DNA of 9,413 bases from Streptomyces lilacinus (GTDB lineage: Bacteria > Actinomycetota > Actinomycetes > Streptomycetales > Streptomycetaceae). The stretch covers positions 23,800 through 33,212 of the forward strand of contig KL569404.1 in NCBI GenBank assembly GCA_000715685.1, given 5' to 3'. Made by a program: the position numbers and the translations under genes. Below, piece by piece: positions 7,036 to 9,413 of this stretch (position 1 is the first letter of the stretch; every line of letters begins with the position of its first letter). The notes under the pieces are model-generated. The model had not been told where the DNA came from, ran no database searches, and was given only the letters and a program-made list of their open reading frames with translations.

Positions 7036-7054
7036 GTACGCACCCCGTGCGTAC
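7036..7054. terminator. hairpin after the lut/CoA-transferase operon (or operator)
   Basis: A perfect inverted repeat GTACGCAC-CCC-GTGCGTAC, with 8-bp arms and a 3-base loop, begins 11 bases after the CoA-transferase stop on the minus strand. Its position fits an operon terminator. The short symmetrical form would equally suit a protein-binding site upstream of the SGNH gene. Confidence 0.5.
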
Positions 7055-7065
7055 CACTGGCAGGG

Positions 7066-8262
7066 TCACCCTCGGCCGGCGCGCCCCGCCTCCCGTCCGG
7101 GCCCGTCGGGCGCCGCGAACTCCGCCCGGATCGCGGCCGTGTGCTCGCCGAGCGCCGGTACCGCGCCCATCGCCGCCTCCCGCCCGGCCACCACCACCGG
7201 GGGCAGCAGCCCGCGCAGCGGTCCCGCGGGCGAGCCGAACTCCCGCCACCGGTCGCGCGCCGCCAGCTGCGGGTGCGCGGCGAACTCGGCGACCGACCGC
7301 AGCCGGGCGTTGGCGATGCCCGCCCCGTCCAGCAGCGCCAGGACCCCGTCCGTCGTGTGTTCGGCGAACCGCTCCTCGATGACGGCCGTCAGCTCGTCGT
7401 CATGCGCGTGGCGCAGCGGGTTGTCGGCGAAGCGCGCATCCCGGGCCAGGGCGGGCCGCCGCAGCACCCGCTCGCACAGGGCGACCCACTCCCGGTCGTT
7501 CTGCACGCTGAGGAACACCCGGCCGCCGTCACCGCATCCGTAGTGCCCGTAGGGCGCGATGGACGGGTGCCGGGCCCCGCTGCGGGCGACGGGCGCCCCG
7601 CCGTACGCCTCGGCGAAGTACGGATGGCCCATCCACTCCGCGAGGGCGTCGAACAACGACACCGACAGCGCCGATCCCTCGCCGGTGCGCTCGCGCTCGT
7701 AGAGGGCGGTGAGGATCCCCGTGTAGGCGTACATCCCGCCGGCGACGTCGGCGACGGATATGCCGGGGCGGGCGGGGGATCCGGGGCTTCCGGTGATCGA
7801 GACCAGTCCGGCCTCGCACTGCACCAGCAGGTCGTAGGCCTTCTTGTCGCGGTACGGGCCGTCCGTGCCGTAGCCGGAGACGTCGCAGGTGATCAGGCGC
7901 GGGTGGCGGGCCCGCAGGGTGGCGGCGGCGAGGCCGAGCCGTTCGGCGGCACCGGGGCCGAGGTTCTGTATGAAGACGTCGGCGCGGGCGAGGAGCCGGT
8001 CCAGCAGGGACCGGTCCGCGGCGTCCTTGAGGTCGAGGGCCACGCTCTCCTTGCCCCGGTTGACCCAGACGAAGTAGGCCGACAGCCCCTTGACCCGACG
8101 GTCGTAGTCACGGGCGAAGTCGCCGCGGCCGGGGCGCTCCACCTTGATGATCCGGGCGCCGAGGTCGGCGAGTTGGCGGGTGGCGAAGGGCGCGGCGACG
8201 GCCTGCTCGAGGGCGACGACCGTGATGCCGCGCAGCGGCAGTGCCCCGATGGCTTCCCTCAT
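7066..8262 (-). CDS. CaiB/BaiF family (family III) CoA-transferase
   Basis: 398 residues, typical for family III CoA-transferases, which move CoA between carboxylic acids through an Asp-anchored anhydride/thioester cycle in the cytoplasm. The N-terminus LRGITVVALEQAVAAPFATRQLADLGARIIKVE is the standard CoA-binding opening. DVFIQNLGPGAAERLGL and LITCDVSGYGTDGPYRDKKAYDLLVQ follow, then the probable catalytic Asp172 in SVADVAGGMYAYTGIL. The C-terminal part includes GCGDGGRVFLSVQNDREW and DGAGIANARLRSVAEF, as usual for the family. The ATG at 8262 overlaps the lutC stop by four bases (ATGA) and there is no clear Shine-Dalgarno, so translation is probably coupled to lutC. Acyl donor and acceptor cannot be read from sequence. 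The operon suggests a 2-hydroxy- or 2-oxoacid such as lactate or a relative (inference). Confidence 0.92.
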   Translation of the reverse strand: MREAIGALPLRGITVVALEQAVAAPFATRQLADLGARIIKVERPGRGDFARDYDRRVKGLSAYFVWVNRGKESVALDLKDAADRSLLDRLLARADVFIQNLGPGAAERLGLAAATLRARHPRLITCDVSGYGTDGPYRDKKAYDLLVQCEAGLVSITGSPGSPARPGISVADVAGGMYAYTGILTALYERERTGEGSALSVSLFDALAEWMGHPYFAEAYGGAPVARSGARHPSIAPYGHYGCGDGGRVFLSVQNDREWVALCERVLRRPALARDARFADNPLRHAHDDELTAVIEERFAEHTTDGVLALLDGAGIANARLRSVAEFAAHPQLAARDRWREFGSPAGPLRGLLPPVVVAGREAAMGAVPALGEHTAAIRAEFAAPDGPGREAGRAGRG

Positions 8263-8930
8263 GTGTCCGTTCCGTCCGCGACGAGGACCACGTCCAGGGC
8301 GCGTGGCCCGTGCACGCCCTCCACCCGGTCCAGCTCGATGTCGCTCGTCGCCGAGGGGCCGGAGATCCAGGTCAGCGGCCGGGTGGGCACCAGGTGTCGC
8401 AGGGCCTGCGGCACCGAGTCGACGACCTGGTCGGGCACCCGCACCACGCACACGTGGTGGTCGGGCACGAGCGTGATGCGGCGCCGCCCCTGGTCCGGGC
8501 CGGCGTCGAGGACGAGGGTGCCGGTCTCGGCGACGGCCAGCGCGCAGCCGGTGACGACGCTGTCCACGCCGTCGAGCTCACGGGCTGTCAGCTCGACCGT
8601 GTCCGCGACGAGTTCCACGGCGGCTCCGGCGAGCCACCCGGCCGGCAGGCCCGGCGGCACGACCACGCGGCGCGCGCCGCGCCGGGCGAGCAGCTCCCCG
8701 AGGAGGGCCGGCAGCCCGGCCTCGTCCGTGCGGTGCACGGCGGCGCGGTAGTCCACGAGGTTCTCGGCGAGCAGGGCCACCGACGCCGCCGGGGTGCGCT
8801 GCCCGTGCGTGTCCCGGTAGCCGCGCGGTACGGGGTGGTCGTCCGGGCGCTCGTGCCGCGGCACGTCCGCCAACGCCCGCCGCACCCGCGCCAGGACACG
8901 GGCCCGGCTCGCCTCCCGCCCGGCGCTCAC
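8259..8930 (-). CDS. lutC: LUD-domain protein, LutC/YkgG type (lactate utilisation)
   Basis: 223 residues, matching the LutC/YkgG size. LutC is part of the LutABC complex that oxidises L-lactate to pyruvate in Bacillus and many other bacteria. The LUD fold is seen in VALLAENLVDYRAAVHRTDEAG, RRVVVPPGLP, the conserved VVTGCALAVAETGTLVLDAG, LVPDHHVCVVRVPDQVV and the C-terminal signature SATSDIELDRVEGVHGPRALDVVLV. The GTG start at 8930 gives VSAGREASRARVLARVRRAL, a usual N-terminus. It overlaps the lutB stop as GTGA, so the long upstream open frame is not coding. The downstream neighbour is a CoA-transferase joined by an ATGA overlap. The assignment to lactate itself is by family; other 2-hydroxyacids are possible. 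Confidence 0.92.
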   Translation of the reverse strand: MSAGREASRARVLARVRRALADVPRHERPDDHPVPRGYRDTHGQRTPAASVALLAENLVDYRAAVHRTDEAGLPALLGELLARRGARRVVVPPGLPAGWLAGAAVELVADTVELTARELDGVDSVVTGCALAVAETGTLVLDAGPDQGRRRITLVPDHHVCVVRVPDQVVDSVPQALRHLVPTRPLTWISGPSATSDIELDRVEGVHGPRALDVVLVADGTDT

Positions 8931-9379
8931 GAGGCACCGCCGCGGGTGCGCTCCCACCAGTCCCGAAACGATTCGACGGGCACTTCCGGCAGGTCTCGGG
9001 TGTCCGACCAGACGCGGCCGGGGCCCGGGAGCCGGCGGGGGTGGAGGCGTCGGGTGCGGGCCAGGAGGCGCTGCGTGCGGCGCAGCGCGGTCGGGTGGCC
9101 GAGCGTCCAGGCGGCGGCGCGTACGGCGGCGCGCTCCACCGCGTGCCGCCGGGCGGGCCTGATCACGGTGCGATTGCCCCGCAGCGTCACCGGCCCGCCC
9201 TCCACGACCCGCTCCCGCAGATGGACGAGCACCTCCGGGATGTCGATGGCGACCGGGCACACCTCGTAGCAGGCGCCGCACAGGGACGAGGCGTAGGGGA
9301 GCGACTCCTCGAGCGGGGAGGCGAGTCCGCGCAGTTGCGGGGTGAGGATCGCGCCGATCGGCCCCGGGTAGGGCGAGCC
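8927..9379 (-). CDS. lutB: LutB iron-sulfur protein, C-terminal part (cut by contig end)
   Basis: 150 residues remain of a protein usually near 470-490. LutB is the iron-sulfur electron-transfer subunit of LutABC. The visible part begins in GSPYPGPIGAILTPQL, a conserved stretch before the second 4Fe-4S site. It contains CGACYEVCPVAIDIP (Cys 34, 37 and 41 of the fragment), the CxxCxxxCP cluster motif; further ligands must lie in the missing part. The tail ends FRDWWERTRGG, as in other actinomycete LutB proteins. Upstream of 9379 the sequence is adapter, so the residues before GSP in any prediction (MYKRQ) are artificial. Its stop overlaps the lutC GTG. lutA would be expected further upstream, outside the window. 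Confidence 0.9.
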   Translation of the reverse strand, partial: GSPYPGPIGAILTPQLRGLASPLEESLPYASSLCGACYEVCPVAIDIPEVLVHLRERVVEGGPVTLRGNRTVIRPARRHAVERAAVRAAAWTLGHPTALRRTQRLLARTRRLHPRRLPGPGRVWSDTRDLPEVPVESFRDWWERTRGGAS

Positions 9380-9413
9380 CTGTCTCTTATACACATCTCT
9401 GATGGCGCGAGGG
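9380..9413. other. Tn5 mosaic end plus Roche 454 primer A sequence (contig-end contamination)
   Basis: Bases 9380-9398 are the full 19-base Tn5 mosaic end CTGTCTCTTATACACATCT. Bases 9399-9413 (CTGATGGCGCGAGGG) are the reverse complement of CCCTCGCGCCATCAG, the 3' part of the Roche 454 primer A. This is the transposase-based 454 library adapter read through at the end of a fragment, not genomic sequence. It truncates lutB. Confidence 0.97.

Noticed and set aside
5652..7043. Alternative 463-residue minus-strand frame over the SGNH gene
   Set aside because: Only its segment from 6920 to about 6770 is real; past the frameshift the catalytic blocks are in the other frame.
6937..8751. 604-residue plus-strand open frame
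   Set aside because: It lies opposite the CoA-transferase and lutC and contains no known motif; the opposing genes are well supported.
8931..9281. N-terminal extension of LutC
   Set aside because: The residues are arginine/proline/alanine-rich shadow of lutB; the GTG at 8930 gives the normal LutC length and overlap.
9187..9413. ORFs beginning MCIRDR and MYKRQ at the right end
   Set aside because: Their first residues are translated adapter. The MYKRQ frame is genuine lutB only from 9379 downward; the MCIRDR frame is not coding.

Overview
The window is high-GC DNA with strong third-position GC bias, short intergenic gaps, GTG/ATG starts and protein families typical of Streptomyces or a close actinomycete. 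This reading rests on composition and recognised families; no rRNA, tRNA or lineage-defining marker is present. No CRISPR array, insertion sequence or phage gene was seen.

Layout, left to right. Bases 1-1461 (minus) hold most of one ABC exporter half: membrane domain at 467-1461 and part of its ATPase domain at 1-439. The two parts are separated by a 27-base piece of Tn5/Nextera adapter at 440-466, and the gene runs off the left edge. A short divergent gap (1462-1618) leads to a secreted peptide-N-glycosidase-A-like protein (1619-3250, plus). It converges on a MarR regulator (3284-3733, minus) with a hairpin terminator between them. The MarR gene is divergent from a complete ABC exporter half (3872-5668, plus). 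The shared region carries a plausible promoter pair and a TGTTACC/GGTAACA dyad, a classic repressor-efflux arrangement. A 13-bp stem hairpin at 5675-5704 ends that gene and the convergent SGNH/GDSL hydrolase (5726-6920, minus). The hydrolase is damaged twice: by an adapter remnant at 6249-6266 and by a one-base frameshift near 6765-6778. Upstream of it is a tightly coupled minus-strand operon read in the order lutB (3' part, 8927-9379), lutC (8259-8930) and a CaiB/BaiF CoA-transferase (7066-8262), with 4-base stop/start overlaps. The right end (9380-9413) is the complete 19-base Tn5 mosaic end plus part of the Roche 454 primer-A sequence, so it is not genomic.

How the genes relate. The MarR-exporter pair probably forms an inducible efflux unit. 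lutB-lutC-CoA-transferase looks like a 2-hydroxyacid (lactate-type) oxidation operon with an added CoA-transfer step. The glycosidase and the SGNH hydrolase are stand-alone hydrolases.

The most consequential observation is that adapter sequence occurs three times. Two occurrences are internal joins that damage genes, and the third marks an artificial contig end. I found no convincing previously undescribed system. The best biological leads are the lutBC-CoA-transferase coupling, a hairpin that could hide the ribosome-binding site of the SGNH gene, the MarR operator arrangement, and the degenerate Walker A of the left-hand exporter.
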